Below are positions 45,421 to 58,180 of a stretch of DNA of 64,000 nucleotides, one piece after another. Below the pieces are notes generated by a model that searched no databases, was not told the origin of the DNA, and was given only the letters and a program-made list of their open reading frames with translations. Both the position numbers and the translations under genes were made by a program. Source of the DNA: Torymus aiolomorphi (lineage: Eukaryota; Arthropoda; Insecta; Hymenoptera; Torymidae). Every line of letters starts with the position of its first letter. Position 1 is the first letter of the stretch. Where the stretch lies: assembly GCA_036365515.1 (NCBI GenBank), contig CM070873.1, positions 66,833,529 to 66,897,528 on the forward strand, read 5' to 3'.

Positions 45421-45620
45421 ATGTTTACTGTCACATTTGCTTTGATTTGCAATTTTTCAATTCATAATAGCGCCTCTGTCCTATTGACGGCAATAGAGGA
45501 CAGCGCTTTAGGAAAACGAATATTGTATATATTTGACCTGGTAACACGAATAAACTGGTTACATACAGTCGATTTGCTGATTGAAAACTAGTTTTTATCA
45601 TTCTATATATATAACGTCCC
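45421..45620. other. Valley, no gene seen
   Basis: Mostly A/T. An imperfect hairpin (CTGTCCTATT and AATAGAGGACAG, about 45476-45501) is the only structure. Confidence 0.4.
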
Positions 45621-46440
45621 AATAACAATTCAATGGAAATTCCTTCATCCTATTGATTAATTTGTCTACTCATATGACGTTTCCTCTGCAATAATACAAT
45701 TCGTATAAACTCACATCAAAGGTCACTGCTCAAACGCGCAGCCCAACAATAACCGCGCGAAAACCCCGCTCGAGAGGTAATTTTTAATTTATAGCTCGGG
45801 CGTTTTAAAGCGTGCGCCGATTCCAAAACCGACATATATACAACCCCGATACGCGAGGCACGCAATTACCGCGAAGGAAAATACGACCTGCAAAAGAAGT
45901 TCGCAAATCGAATTCCATTCGAAATCCGAGGCAGACCGTGACGACGACGTCGGCGCCCCGCGTAACTCGAGTCCCCTATATGCACGCGTCCGTCAACCGA
46001 AACGTCGAATATAATTTGGGGGGCGGCGCGTAGGTAGTTCGCAAAATCAAGCGACAAAAGCGCGCTCGCAGAAATAGCTTTGGCAAATAGACGCCTATTA
46101 ATAATTCGCGACTCATCTCGAATTTCCGCTCGCTCGCCGGCTCGCTGCATGCCGCGTTCTTATCGTCGCGGCGTTAATACAATGCGTTCCGAGTATCATC
46201 CGGCTGCGCCCGAAGCATTGCTGATATTTTGTCTACGGCGCGGTGGAGCTCGTAAATTCCTCATTGAGCGTTGCGATGCGGGTGTATATTATGCGCTTGT
46301 GATGTGTGTGTATGTGTGGGCTGTATACTGCGGAGAGTTTGATTGGTGCAGTGACGTGCGAAGGAAAGAATTTCGCGGAGGTGCGTTGTGGGCGGTAGAT
46401 GAGGGGAGGAGGTAGGAATGTTATATAAATGATGCGAGGG
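45621..46440. other. D33: skew-flip unit with CpG-rich core
   Basis: Left arm 45721-45780 has 21 C and 14 G; right arm 46381-46440 has 28 G and 3 C, the strongest right arm counted. GT run near 46304. Core about 45730-46280. Confidence 0.65.
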
Positions 46441-47080
46441 AAGAGGGTGACAGTGTTCTACACTTTTTTATTTGTATTCTTCAGGGCGATTTAAGCTCCT
46501 GATTGTTGCGTTTTTTTCAGTGACAAATGTACTCTTATACGAAATCTTTGCGAATGTTTTATGGCGGTGTATTTTTTAATGGTTTGCTGTTGTTCTTTAT
46601 CGTAATTTTTTAAATGATATAATGTTCTTTGATTATGATAAATGCAGGCGTATGTTTTAGTTGTTTCTGAGACTGCGATATATTTCGATGATAAATGAAC
46701 TTTATTTCAGTAGCATTTTAGTAAAGTTATTATGGTTTTGTATAACTTTTATTTATAAATATTTCTTAAATTGAAAAATATATTTTTTTTATGATTTATT
46801 AATTCATATAATATTTTTACTTTAAGCTTGATGACGTTTATGTTACTCACTATAAGGAAGTTACTTATAAACAACTAATTTAAATAACACATTATTAGAA
46901 TAAATTTTTACGCGGAGTGTTACAGTATATAGCAATAACGATTATTAAAATGAGTAAATTGTAAAATTTTCATCACTCCTAAAAACATTAATTAAGCGGA
47001 ATGAGGAAATCAATTTGGTTCGACGGCGCATAGTAATATTCAATTAAATAAAAAAAATGCGTTAATATTCATACACCGCG
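46441..47080. other. AT-rich valley, no gene seen
   Basis: T-rich first, then A-rich: the skew drifts back before the next unit. No other feature. Confidence 0.5.
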
Positions 47081-47640
47081 CGAATTAAAGGTAAACCAAA
47101 AAGGTAAAGCCCCCGAAAAAATGTCTATTCTAATAAATAACGGACTTTGGCATTCCAGCTTCCAGCGCGTGCGCGCACGTGTCTGCACGACACAAACGAC
47201 GCGCGATTTCTATATGGCGTAACGATAATCCGACAAGTAAATTATCCACTCTGAGGTGCGCGCGCGTGCGGCTTACGAAATACAAACCTCGAATTGTGAA
47301 TTTTGGATGTGTTTGCGCATGCGCGAGCGCACCTTTGGAAATTCGGACTTGTTCGACTCGTTGCGCCCGGAGCGAAGTGCGTTAAGTAATGGTTATATGG
47401 AGCCGGCAGTCGGCTAAATTCAAACGCTGTAATTGTTTATTGAAAGCGATATCGAAAGTAGCAATCGCTAAATGCATCGTATTTATGTGGTTGAAAAGGT
47501 AGTTTATGGGCAGTCGGCCGGACGATCGGCTTGTATCGTAGATTTTCAGTTTGTCGAGTAGTTAGCCGTTCCTAGTTCGCCGTGTGTCTCAATAATTAGT
47601 TCAGATTTCCAAATAATTTGTAAATATTGATGAATAGGTT
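47081..47640. other. D34: skew-flip unit with CpG-rich core
   Basis: A/C-rich at 47090-47170; core about 47160-47400; G/T-rich at 47480-47600. Confidence 0.55.
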
Positions 47641-48079
47641 GACTGAATCCGTTGCAGTGGAGTTACAACATTGTGATATAAAAAGAATTAGGATTTGCTT
47701 TCAATGAATGATCAGAATTGTCTAAATGGCGATATTTTATGATGATACAGTGTGCTTAGAATTTTTGGAGATTTCATAAGGTACATTTGATTATCAGTTT
47801 TTTTTTCTAAATTATAAAATTTTGAGCTCTTTAGATAGCAGAAAAGAAAAATATAAATTTGAAAAAATATCCTAGTAATGAAAATTGCTATTACTTATTG
47901 TAATACGAGGACGCATTCGAATTCTTTAAAAAGTTATCACATAAATTTGGCAATAAATCCTATGAGAATTGTATAAAATTTTCCGCAAAAAGCAATTTTC
48001 ATTATAAATTAAAATAATTATTTTGAAAATGTAATTGCTTTCTAAAGTTAATAGAAAATATAATAATTTTTACTAACCA
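47641..48079. other. AT-rich valley, no gene seen
   Basis: CpG-poor; no feature before the MITE. Confidence 0.5.
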
Positions 48080-48541
48080 GGAAAGTGTCAGGGATTCGGA
48101 TCACGGATTTAGATCAAACTTTATTATATGTTTTTGGACGTAGAAACATGAATAAAGCTGTAATATTAGATCCTAACGCTCCAAAAAACTCAAGATATGG
48201 ACGTTTTTTACTTTATTTTGAAAAAATCTTTTAAAAAAGCCTCTTCTTAATACAGTAACCATTTACTCTAGCTAAGTCTTAAAAACTATTTCAAGATGAG
48301 AAAATAAAAATAGAGAAAACGATCTTTCATTTGCTTTTTTCGGGATCGAAAAATATTGATTCGTTCCAATGTTATGAAAGATTTAATTTAAGCAATAAAA
48401 ATGCAAAATGTCTACAATTCGTTGTTTGAATTCATGCATATCTATCTAGGTCTATTGCAGCTTTCTTCATGTTTCTATGTTCAAAAATATCTCCTAAAGT
48501 TTGAGCCGAATCCGTGATCCGGATCCCTGACACTCTCCTAG
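48080..48541. mobile_element. MITE with long terminal inverted repeats (about 460 bp)
   Basis: Roughly the outer 100 bp at each end are inverted copies of each other, with scattered differences. Both ends read, outside in, AAGTGTCAGGGATT or GAGTGTCAGGGATC, then CGGATCACGGATT, later TAGAAACATGAA. The exact terminus and target duplication are unclear. No open frame. It is unrelated in sequence to the other families here. Confidence 0.78.
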
Positions 48542-49150
48542 TAAGAAATTTTCTACTAGTGAAAATGTATCCGAAAAAGTGCAAATACCCATATAAAACC
48601 TGTAGAGTAGATGAATTTTAATAACTTTTAAAAGTTGTCCTAAATTTCGATGGAAAAAATAAAAATGAACATTTTTTATAGGTCGTATTATACGAAAATG
48701 AACACGGAAGGTGTGTTATAAATCGCATAATCCTTATTTTAATTATATCTGCATTAATTTTGATAATTTATTAAAGATTCTATTCGTTATACGATTACCT
48801 TGATAAAATCACTATCGATATATCGACGACACGTGGCGAAAATGCTTTCGGAATTTTTACAGAAAGATTTCCACTGCATAAAAGTATCCCACATAAGAAA
48901 TGTTCTTTCTTTTTAAACCTAAAGAATTATAAACATTTGTATTACTTTCTAGTTAAATTGGACTACCAGCTCAAAATATTTAATTCAAAGAATTATGAAC
49001 ATTTTTATTACTTTTTAGTTAAATTAGGCCACCAGCTCAAACAATATATAAGTAAACAAAATAAATTTCAATTTTACAATTTTAATAATAAATTTTTTAC
49101 AATTATAATTAACTCGACACCATCGACATCCAACCATTCATTTCAAAAAT
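48542..49150. other. AT-rich valley with an imperfect 79-bp repeat
   Basis: A TTACTTTYTAGTTAAATTRG block occurs twice (48940-48959 and 49009-49028), each preceded by AAGAATTATRAACATTT and followed by a CCAGCTCAAA block. It is an imperfect tandem duplication, and it explains the repeated peptide in the 71-codon frame at 48937-49152. Confidence 0.6.
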
Positions 49151-50090
49151 GACTAGAACCGTCAGTAGTAACATACCTCCAAAACGACAAAAAAAAAAAA
49201 GACAAACCCCCTAACGAGACGATCCTCCCTTTAACGACCACTCCTCTTTTTTCCCTCAACATATGAGGAGGAGTTCACGAGGGCGTAGCCATTTCGAATC
49301 GCACTCCAGCGGTGAAAGGCTGCCGCTCGCGCATACACACACTCGCACACATTTGCAAAACGCACTTCGCGCGTCCCCTTAATCTTGATGGATTCCCTCG
49401 CGCGAATTTCACGCTCGTCCCCGAGCGCGCGTGCAAACGAGGTGACCATACGAGAGAGCGTCGGACGCGCGCGATAATGCCGAGGAATTACACCTGTATA
49501 TTATATATCGCGCGCGAGCGCGACCCTTTTCACAGTGACACGCTTTGGCCCTTATGCAAATCGCTCGTTCTCCCTTCTCTTTACTCTCTCGAGAGAAGGC
49601 CGCTCTTTTTTTTCTCATTCTCGCCGCTCGCTCTTGAGATACGCGTCTAGCGGTAAACGTCGGAGGGGACTTTTGACGTGTAATAAAAGTTGCAAGAGGC
49701 CGCCGCCGACGCCCGGAGATTTTCTTGTCTTCCCTCGCGAGAGAGAGAGGGAGAGAGAGGTGAAAGTGAGAAATGTGCCCTCTCTCGTAAGTTTTAAGTT
49801 TCGGCGCGAGTGTATGTATAATATGAGTGTAAGGTAATTCGGTGACTCGGGCGCAGGCTTATCAGGGAAGCTTTTTAGCGCGCGCGCGTTATACCGCCGA
49901 CGATGACAAAAAGTCTCTCTTGTACGCCACTTTCTATATCCTTTTACGCTGCGACGGCCCGCGTGAAAGCCATTAAAACGTCGCGCTTTTGCAATGTTTA
50001 CATTAATCTTATATGCTACTTCCTATATATGCTGTATTTTTTAAATTCTCGTTGAAAGCGCGACAACTACTAGGGCCTCACATGCAGCTC
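49151..50090. other. D35: skew-flip unit with CpG-rich core
   Basis: A/C-rich with an A10+ run near 49189; core about 49260-49960. The donor-like CTC/GTAAGT at 49786/49787 lies on the right side, after GA tracts (49740-49760). Confidence 0.55.
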
Positions 50091-51345
50091 TTATTATGGA
50101 TTTAAAATTCAGTTATACAAAAAAGAATATTTTAATAAGACTCGCTTAATTAATATACACTGCTGCGCAAAACCTCGCGCCTCTTAATTCAATACCCAAT
50201 AACCCATCAATCTTTAATCATCACACACGCGTTACCCCACATGTATACAGTTGCGTCATCCAAAAACCAAACAAAAATAAACTACGCCGCGCGGCTAGGA
50301 GTAAATAAAGTCCCCTTCCAATAAATAAAAATCCAGCGCAAAAAAGAAGAAGCAGAAGAATCACTCGAGGCATCCAATCGACCTTTACCTCTTCACGATT
50401 CAGCGTAATTATGCCCCACGGATGACACGCGGCGCGCGTGATTGGCGCGAAAAGAAATTCGAGTGTTTGTACACGCGGCGCGTGTGTATACATCGCACAC
50501 GTAGCGTATACAACGCTGCTGTCATGCAGGAGCGAAAGACGCGCGCGCGCGCGCGCGCAGAGAAATGACTGCGGAGAGACTCGCGTGTAGAGTGGATTAA
50601 ACGGCATGACCGAGCGGATTTTTATTACGCGCTCTCTGCGCGATCTATGGAATTTCGTGGGCACACACACATATGGTCTTGGCACGCGAGAGACTTTTGA
50701 ATTATAATGTTGAGTGCGCGCGCTAAAAGGTTCGGAATGTGACGCAAAATGTGACGCTTCCTATATATGTACGTCTTATTATCTCTCGGATTTCGGTGTG
50801 GCTAAGCATATATTGCGACACGCGTTTTATTTCGGTGTATATATCGCTTTTCTTCATTCGTTCACTCGGAGGCGCAATAATCTGTAGCGAACCGCCCCCG
50901 CGGTTTCGGCAACGCGAGGACGAGCGTCGCCACGCGGGATTATATACTTATCGGCGCGGCGAATAAATTGAGATTATCGGTTGCCGCGAAAAGCCGCGTG
51001 GGCTAGCTCGTCGTCGCCACGCGGTTGAATAACGCGCGGGATTGATTTGAGAGGCTGTATGGTTTCGAACGGTGAGAGGTGGGAATTCGCGGAGATCTTG
51101 TAAGCCTTATTTATTGTTATTTGTTTTAGTTGAATGGTCTAATTAAGCATATTAGCCGGGAGGCGATTTGGAATATATAAGGAAAAACGGCGAGGCGGCC
51201 GCAGGATTTGCTGTTTTTAATATCGCTGACCTGAAAGAAAGGAATTTACGACGTGTAGTTTCCGTAGTTTCGAATTTTTGCTTTAATTTATGCTAATTGT
51301 ATGCGAAAATTATTAATGAAATTAAATTCAGCCGTGTTCGATATC
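50091..51345. other. D36: skew-flip unit with CpG-rich core
   Basis: Left arm 50221-50280 has 18 C and 6 G; right arm 51061-51120 has 19 G and 7 C. The core is about 50400-51060, with a CGCGCG tract of 19 bp at 50540-50558. A 154-codon minus frame (50221-50685) has no recognised domain. Confidence 0.65.
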
Positions 51346-51362
51346 TTTTTTTTTTTTTTTTT
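51346..51362. repeat. T17 homopolymer
   Basis: Right arm of D36; read directly. Confidence 0.95.
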
Positions 51363-51590
51363 GTTTAGAAAATTACGCGTTATCGCGTATATGGATATCT
51401 CGATGGTGCATATAGATTACTTATTAATTATATAAAATAGAACAGTCTGTATTACATGAGCATTTGGATCGCCGTTGAAAACTACTTGGAAATCACAATT
51501 TGTAATATTAAACAAATTTTAATAGTAGCAATTTTATAATTAACAATAAATTTATATACTTATTCTTGAAGAAAAGCGCCATTCAGACGC
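51363..51590. other. AT-rich valley, no gene seen
   Basis: CpG-poor; nothing recognised. Confidence 0.45.
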
Positions 51591-52330
51591 CAATAAATTG
51601 CCTCTCCCCCAGACAAAAAAACTCCAAACCTAACATTTGTTTCCCAAACTCCTTCTAAAAAGAATGGAAAGGGCCCCCGCGCGCACGCGAAATATGTACC
51701 CGGGCGCAGCGGAGCAAAAGACAAGAGCGCATGTGGCGGGCCAGAACCGCGTGTATACGAGGCGCAATAAATAAATTGGCGCCACGGGCTCTTTCATCGC
51801 GCACCGCTGCGTACGCAGAAGGTTAAGGATGAGCTTAATTGTTGCGGCCGCGCGTATTTTGACAGTCCAATTTCCGCGAATCCGAGCCGATTCTTCTTCT
51901 TCTGCGCGCCCGTCGCCTTACATATATATATACACCACCTCGTCGTCGTTTTGGACAGGCCGGGGCTTGATTGCATTATTTCGGGATTCCTTTACGAGCT
52001 GTTAGTCAAATTACTCGGTACATCTGCAAGGCGATTCCGTTTATTTTCGCTCGCGAGCTCGGTGATTCCAATTGGTATGTGTGTGCGAGCTCTGTTAAGG
52101 CGGGAGACGACTTAATTAAGGGCTCGGCTTGTGTTGTGTTTATATGTTGTGCTGTGTGAGTCTGTGTCCGCTGGTATAGTAGCGTGTGTTCTTAAATCGA
52201 ATAATTGAGGCATTAGCGGTTGTGGGGGGATGGGCATGAGATTTTTTCGGCTTGTTTCTCTGAATTCGCACTTTGTCGAGTGATTAATCTTGTAAATAAT
52301 GTTTTTGTCGTCTCGAAATGATATTTTTTC
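51591..52330. other. D37: skew-flip unit with CpG-rich core
   Basis: A/C-rich at 51591-51680; core about 51670-52060; G/T-rich at 52070-52240 (TGTGTTGTGTTTATATGTTG). Confidence 0.6.
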
Positions 52331-52700
52331 TTCTTTTACAGCGCAACCGTTCTATATAGTAAGAACAATAATAGTTATATTATTGCACTGTTACAATTAT
52401 TTTTCGTGAAATTATATTAAACAATTAGTTTAAGTTAAATAAAGGCTAATGAAATTTTAATTTACTACAGACTGAAAATGTGGAATGTAATTCATACGCC
52501 TTATTTCTCGTGCATCCAATCCAAAATTCAATTCCTTCAAATCATTAGCCATCGATTTTTAGTTTAAGACAGAATTTTATTTCGAAATATCCGGTACGTT
52601 AAGCAAAATAAAACGAGCGCATATAAAAATTTATTCGAAATCAAATAGTTATTCCGAATCCAATCCTATATCGAAGAGTTCTTTTCCTTGCATTTATAGG
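52331..52700. other. AT-rich valley, no gene seen
   Basis: CpG-poor; no feature recognised. Confidence 0.45.
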
Positions 52701-53640
52701 AATCGCGCTGATAACGCATAAAATTTCCCGCTCTCCCCGGCGGTATAACCTATTGCGTCAATAAAATCGCCTGGCGCCAAACCGCACACCGCTTTTCGTT
52801 AACCTAATTAGAATTCACCCAACCCCGCCAATCCTCACTCCACTGCACACACAACCGCGACACTGACACACACGTACGCACACACATCGATTATCCTCCT
52901 CGTTTTTTGCCCATTCCTCGCTATCGAACACGAGCCATTAAAACATCGGGAATCGGTCGTAATTCCCGCACGCGTACGTTCGCTTATCGAGTCGCTCGTA
53001 CGTTGCACGCGTGCGTATACGCATATAAAGCCACGCTTTATCACCGCAACAGGAAAGCACATACAAGTGGCCATAAAATCGATCGAAGCGAGAGAGAGAG
53101 AGAGAGGGGGAGACAAAAAAGGTAAGCGTAAAACGCGTGTTTTCTCCCGCAGCAGCAGCAGCAGCAGCAGCAAGTCCCGGGGATTAGGATGTACTGGCGC
53201 TAAATCGGCGAAACGAGCGCGTAAATCAGCCGCGCGGACACACGCGCGTTCCAATTTCGCGCGCGCAAGTATAACGGAGTAACGGGATGCGCGTAGTAGG
53301 TACACGAGACAAATCACTTTTGGCAAGTACAAAGTGGGCGCTAATTGCTTGGGCTTAATTCGATGATGGATATAATTTGTACGACGATAGGATTATTTTA
53401 AGTATAATAGAGAGTTCGCGCGAATCTTTATATATAGTTGTATGCGAGAATGGTCAGGATATTTTCGATTTCTTCATCGGGAAAGACAATCGTGGTTGTG
53501 AAATCGCTATGATGGTAAAAATATTTTATAGCGATCGTTCGGAATCTTATAATAAAAAGCTGTAAACAGCTAGTTGGTCATATGAGTTTTATTGAAAATT
53601 GAAAAAATGCTAAGCCGCGTTTATGTACTTGCGAATAACG
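52701..53640. other. D38: skew-flip unit with CpG-rich core
   Basis: CA-rich left arm (52845-52887); core about 52850-53300 with GA run (53091-53107) and an AGC triplet run; G/T-rich after 53320. The Ser/Arg-rich 71-codon frame reads through the AGC run and is probably fortuitous. Confidence 0.6.
53150..53171. repeat. (AGC)n triplet run
   Basis: About seven AGC units. Such runs often code poly-Gln/Ser in real exons, but neither flank extends into a recognisable protein. Confidence 0.9.
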
Positions 53641-54420
53641 AACATAATTATTTTTCGCGAATCAGGTTAAGCCGAGATTAGAAGTTCGCGGGTTCTTTTC
53701 CGACCGATTTCAGTGATTGCGCGGGTATCGATTTTTCCACCGGCGTTTACTGTTGCACTAACGAGGCTACAAACGAACGTTCACATGAATAAAATAAAAC
53801 TCTGAAATATGTGCAACAATCACTGGGGGAAAAAAAAAACAAATTTTCCAGAAAATGACGAAACTCCACCAAACCTAGTCTAGTCACAGCGGCCGTTCCC
53901 TCTATCATCATCAATTACGCTCTTCCAATCTACCCTATACACTTAATTACCTCCGTCACAACCTTACCGCATCCGAATAAAGCAGCAACGCGTCCGCTCG
54001 CTCCTCGCTTATCCGGCCGCGCAGAACAACACAGGCGCGACTGCCGTCGTCGTACGAGCGCAAAGTTTTTCCTTGAAACACGCCAACGGGGAAGTCGCGC
54101 GCAAGAGAGAGAGAGATCGTATCTTCGCCGGCAGGGCGATAAAGCCAAACGAGTTTGTTCTGCAAGCCGCGACTAACTACAAACGGGGAGATATATACGC
54201 GAGATGCGCCGTTGTGTGTAGCGCTTCCGTACTTATCTCTCTCTCTCTCTCTGTGCTCGTACGCTTTAATTTGTCGGGAGGGAGATGAGTATGGGGATGA
54301 TGATTAGTGGAATGTGCCAAAGGTTTTCGAAGAATTAGATTTGAGAGAGCATGGGGTTTTAGAAGTTTTTGTTAAAAAAAGAATGAATGAATGACAATTA
54401 TTATAGTTACTATATAACTG
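53641..54420. other. D39: skew-flip unit with CpG-rich core
   Basis: A9 run near 53830 and C-rich 53870-53970 on the left; core about 53980-54240; G/T-rich at 54270-54370. Confidence 0.55.
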
Positions 54421-55390
54421 AGTCATTTGCATTTACAACGACAAACTAATCAAAGTCCGATTTCAATTATAACGCGCGATTATTTACAAGTTCGAGATCC
54501 TAGTCAGTAGTAGTGCGCGTATACTATGATCATTAACCAAAGTTATTTGAATCACGCCTCCTGCTACATGGGTTACACCTACCGATAGGCAAACAATATT
54601 GATTTAGAAGAACTCGATTCATTAAAAACCAACGCGTATACCCTCGACTCTGACATTACGCTAAATTGCTCCATCAATCCTCATAAAAGCGCCTTCCCCC
54701 CGATCGCTTAGAACAAAACAAAGCGCGCGGCTCTATAGCACAACCGCGGCATTAATCATACACGCATTTATACTACGTACGGCAAATAAAATTCATTTCC
54801 AATCGACGTTAAATAAACCGGCAATTACGCACACGGCGCACCGCTAATTGTCCTTCTCAATGAGAGAGAGAGAGAGAGAACCGCATCGCCGACAAACCCG
54901 TTTACACATCATAACACACTGCAGCGCTCTTTTGTGCGCTTACGTATATCGAGATATATCGATCGATTAGATCGCGCGGGTGAAATACTATACAGTTGCG
55001 TTAACAGGAGGCAAAAAAGGGACAGTGCGGCGCCGCGGTCGCGAAACCGAGGCAATCCGGTAAATAGGTGAGACAGTCGCATGCATCTGGGAGATATTTG
55101 CATGCATGCGGCCAATTAGCGGCATTCCAGGGCGAGGTGGGAGGAGATTCAATGGTTCTTTATGGTGGATGTTTGATGGCTATTTGTGGGCATATAATAT
55201 AATTTTGGCTAATTAAGTAATACATATATGGCGAGGGTAATTTTGTAGTGCAAGAAATGAAATAACGAGCGAACGTATATGGATTTTAATATTTTATTTT
55301 ATTGCACGTGTTTTAAATACCGCAAAGTGAAATAATAAACTATATTTAGATTTTACATCTATAACTTTATGTCCTTTTTATATGTTTCAG
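54421..55390. other. D40: clear skew-flip unit
   Basis: 54661-54720 has 21 C and 6 G; 55141-55200 has 18 G and 4 C. Core about 54720-55130 with a GA run (54863-54879). Confidence 0.65.
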
Positions 55391-56480
55391 GTGAGTTTTC
55401 ACGCGCTTGGCTATTTATCCAACCATCTCGACGGCGCGTGAGTCTATGAATTTTCCAATAATTTGCAAATCACTTTGATCATCAATATCAATAAAACTTC
55501 GGCAACTTAAATGTCACCAATGAAATAGCCATTTCGTAATAAATCCTCACGCATATCCATATCGGTAACTAGGGCACACATACAATAACCCAATAGCCGT
55601 GGATAATTCGTCGGAGCACTTAGTCGCCGCGAAATTTCGAATACTCGATAATAATACGGCCGAAAATCCGAAATACACTTTGGCACCCGTTACCGGCGCA
55701 TCTCCATATCCGCTCCGCGTATAGGTGCACCGACCCAGTCGCGCGGCGCCACGTGAATCCGCGCCCGCGACGATCATCGCGTGACCCAGAAACTCGCAGC
55801 GCCAAAAACGATCTCTCGAACTTACGGGGGGAGGAAAATAATAATCAATCGAATACCGTGTAATTCGATCGTTGCTCATGCAGTTCATAAATAAAAGGCG
55901 CGCGAACCGCGAGAGGCGAAAAAAAGGGGCGCGAGTAATCGGAAGCGCGGAGGGGGAGAAGGAGAAACTTTATAAATCGGGGAGGTCGATAATGCGATCC
56001 GATAGCGGTAATCGATCGGACGGGAGATCGAGTCTTTATGAAAACGGCGCGATAATGTAATTGCGGTCGTTAAGGGTTCTTGATGCATTGGTTCTTTTAT
56101 ATTTGTGGTATTGGGGGACTTGTGCATGATGAGAGTGCGAAGGAGATTGAGAGTGCGATAAGAGAGAAGTTGACCCTTTCGCGGGTGCCAGTCGAAATAT
56201 TAATAATTAATAGCGAATTTTGGATATTTTTATGTCTGCGAAATGCTGAATCCTGATTGTGATCGTCGTGTACGGAGAGAACAGTTATTTATCGTGATCG
56301 AAATCAGCGTTATATATATATATATAGTTATTTCGCTGCGTACTTTTCCTTGCGGTGACCTGCGCGAAAGAAATTCGTTTTATACGGCAATGATTTAATG
56401 CCGATTGAGGCACTGATTTCTTATTTTTCGAATTGATCCTGATAAAATCGTATTCGTAAGATCCGGCTTCAATTTTGACC
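55391..56480. other. D41: skew-flip unit with CpG-rich core
   Basis: A/C-rich at 55480-55600; core about 55600-56060; G/T-rich at 56070-56160. A 113-codon minus frame has no domain. Confidence 0.6.
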
Positions 56481-57880
56481 TTTCCACCTGTTAAACTGAT
56501 ATAAATTGCAATCCTTTTTTTAAGGATTGACTTTCAAACTTTAGATTAGAAAATATCTTATTTTAAAAATTACTTGAATTCTTCTTTTAGAAATAAATTG
56601 AATTACTGCTTTTAACTATACCTTTTTTCTTTGAAAAAAAAAAAACGCCCACTATTTTACCTTTACTCCTGTACGTTCTAATAATAACGTATACGGTTTA
56701 AAATTTTTTTAAATAGCCCAATCCCACCCCCACCTGCACTTATCCGAATATTAAGTTATTAATCTCCGATACGCGCAGCCGCACAAAGTAAGCATAAAGC
56801 CTACATAATATTAAAACACCCGCCCGCGGAGTTATCCTTCGAGCCGGCCAGACATATTAACTCCGCATTTTTACCCATTAGCGCATATTATCTCTTATTA
56901 ATTATCGCTCATTAATCAGCCGCGACTCAGTCTCGATAAATCGCACACACACATATATATATACCCGCATCATAACCGAAGGAGCCGACTTCGGTATATA
57001 TCGCTCCTTGTAATCTGCGCGTGCGCGCGTATATATACATCCTTAAAATAGCCGCGCGGTGTTGCTGCATGCGAGCCTTGAGAAATTAAATTACGAGCCC
57101 CGAGGAGCGCATGGTGCACTACACGCGCGCGACTACCGAAAACAATTTACCGCGACGCGCACTGCAGGAAAAACAACGACGACGAGCGTTGTAATCGGTA
57201 ACGAAGACGCACTTTAATATGTATATTAAGGGCCCCGGTGTGTATAGCTGCAGGTTGATATATACGCGCAGCGCCGTTTTCGATTGTAAGAGCCCACGAG
57301 CGGACTATATACAGGTAGAGGTATATATAAAAAACAAAAGGGCGCTGCGCGTTGTGGGTGGCTGAATGAAGGTCAGCTCTCTCTCTATCTTGCGTGCGGT
57401 GTATAATCGCGTGTGCTACTATACGGAGCACTTTTGAATGACGTTTTTTCGACGTTTGTGAAATATAGTTCGACTCGCGCGAATCGAGCAACAAAAATTT
57501 AATAAATACGGCGGCTGCGTTTGTGGCGCGAACGAGTTTTGCAAAAGGGTGAGGCGAGGCGCGTGGGTGATGTTTGCGCGCGATGGGAAATAAAGCATTG
57601 TGAAATTAAATTGTAACGATTTTTAGAACGCGAGGGTCGTTAAAGTCAGGCCGTGACAACTTGATGGGAGAGATGTCAAAGTGTAGTTTTTCAAGGTTTG
57701 GTTGCGGAGTTATATAGGATGATACATGACGCGAAGTGTGCGCCTTTATATATGTATCTTTGGATCTTGCGGATATGCTAATGCGGTGCATGTGTTTTTG
57801 GACAGCTGACTTATTCAGAATCTTTTAGTACTCTTTATGAAAATGAATAAAAGAGCAGTCGCTCACTGGGGCAGAGCCGG
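56481..57880. other. D42: clear skew-flip unit
   Basis: 56701-56760 has 17 C and 4 G; 57541-57600 has 26 G and 8 C. An A11 run (56635-56645) lies left, a T11 run (57899-57909) right. The core is about 56820-57560, with TATATAAAA at 57324-57332 but no initiator at the normal distance. Confidence 0.65.
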
Positions 57881-58180
57881 AGTGAACAAAATCGACTATT
57901 TTTTTTTTTAATAATTTAGTAATATTCATTTATTACAGTGTGATAATTTTATTTCATTGCTTCGGTAGGGGAAGTTTTAGTATATTTTTTACTTATTTGT
58001 TCAAATGAGAGACTTATTACTTACTCCTTTTTACAGAGTATACATGCATCATTTTTTGTAAGAATACTAGTGTTGGTACACCGAAAGAAATACTTTCATT
58101 TTTGGCATAAAAACATTAAAAAGTAAAAGTTACCTTCATTTCATATATAATCAGTCGCTCAAACATATGCAAAAAAATAC
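57881..58180. other. AT-rich valley, no gene seen
   Basis: CpG-poor; no feature recognised. Confidence 0.45.

Noticed and set aside
45469..45505. Possible pre-miRNA hairpin
   Set aside because: Arms are only about 12 bp with a 2-bp offset, too short for a precursor.
53067..53282. Ser/Arg-rich frame over the AGC run, SR-protein-like
   Set aside because: The Ser run is the microsatellite and the Arg-rich part comes from GA and CGCG tracts; no RNA-binding domain nearby.
55380..55394. TTTCAG/GTGAGT as back-to-back splice sites
   Set aside because: Acceptor and donor coincide with no exon between; likely chance in T/G-rich DNA.
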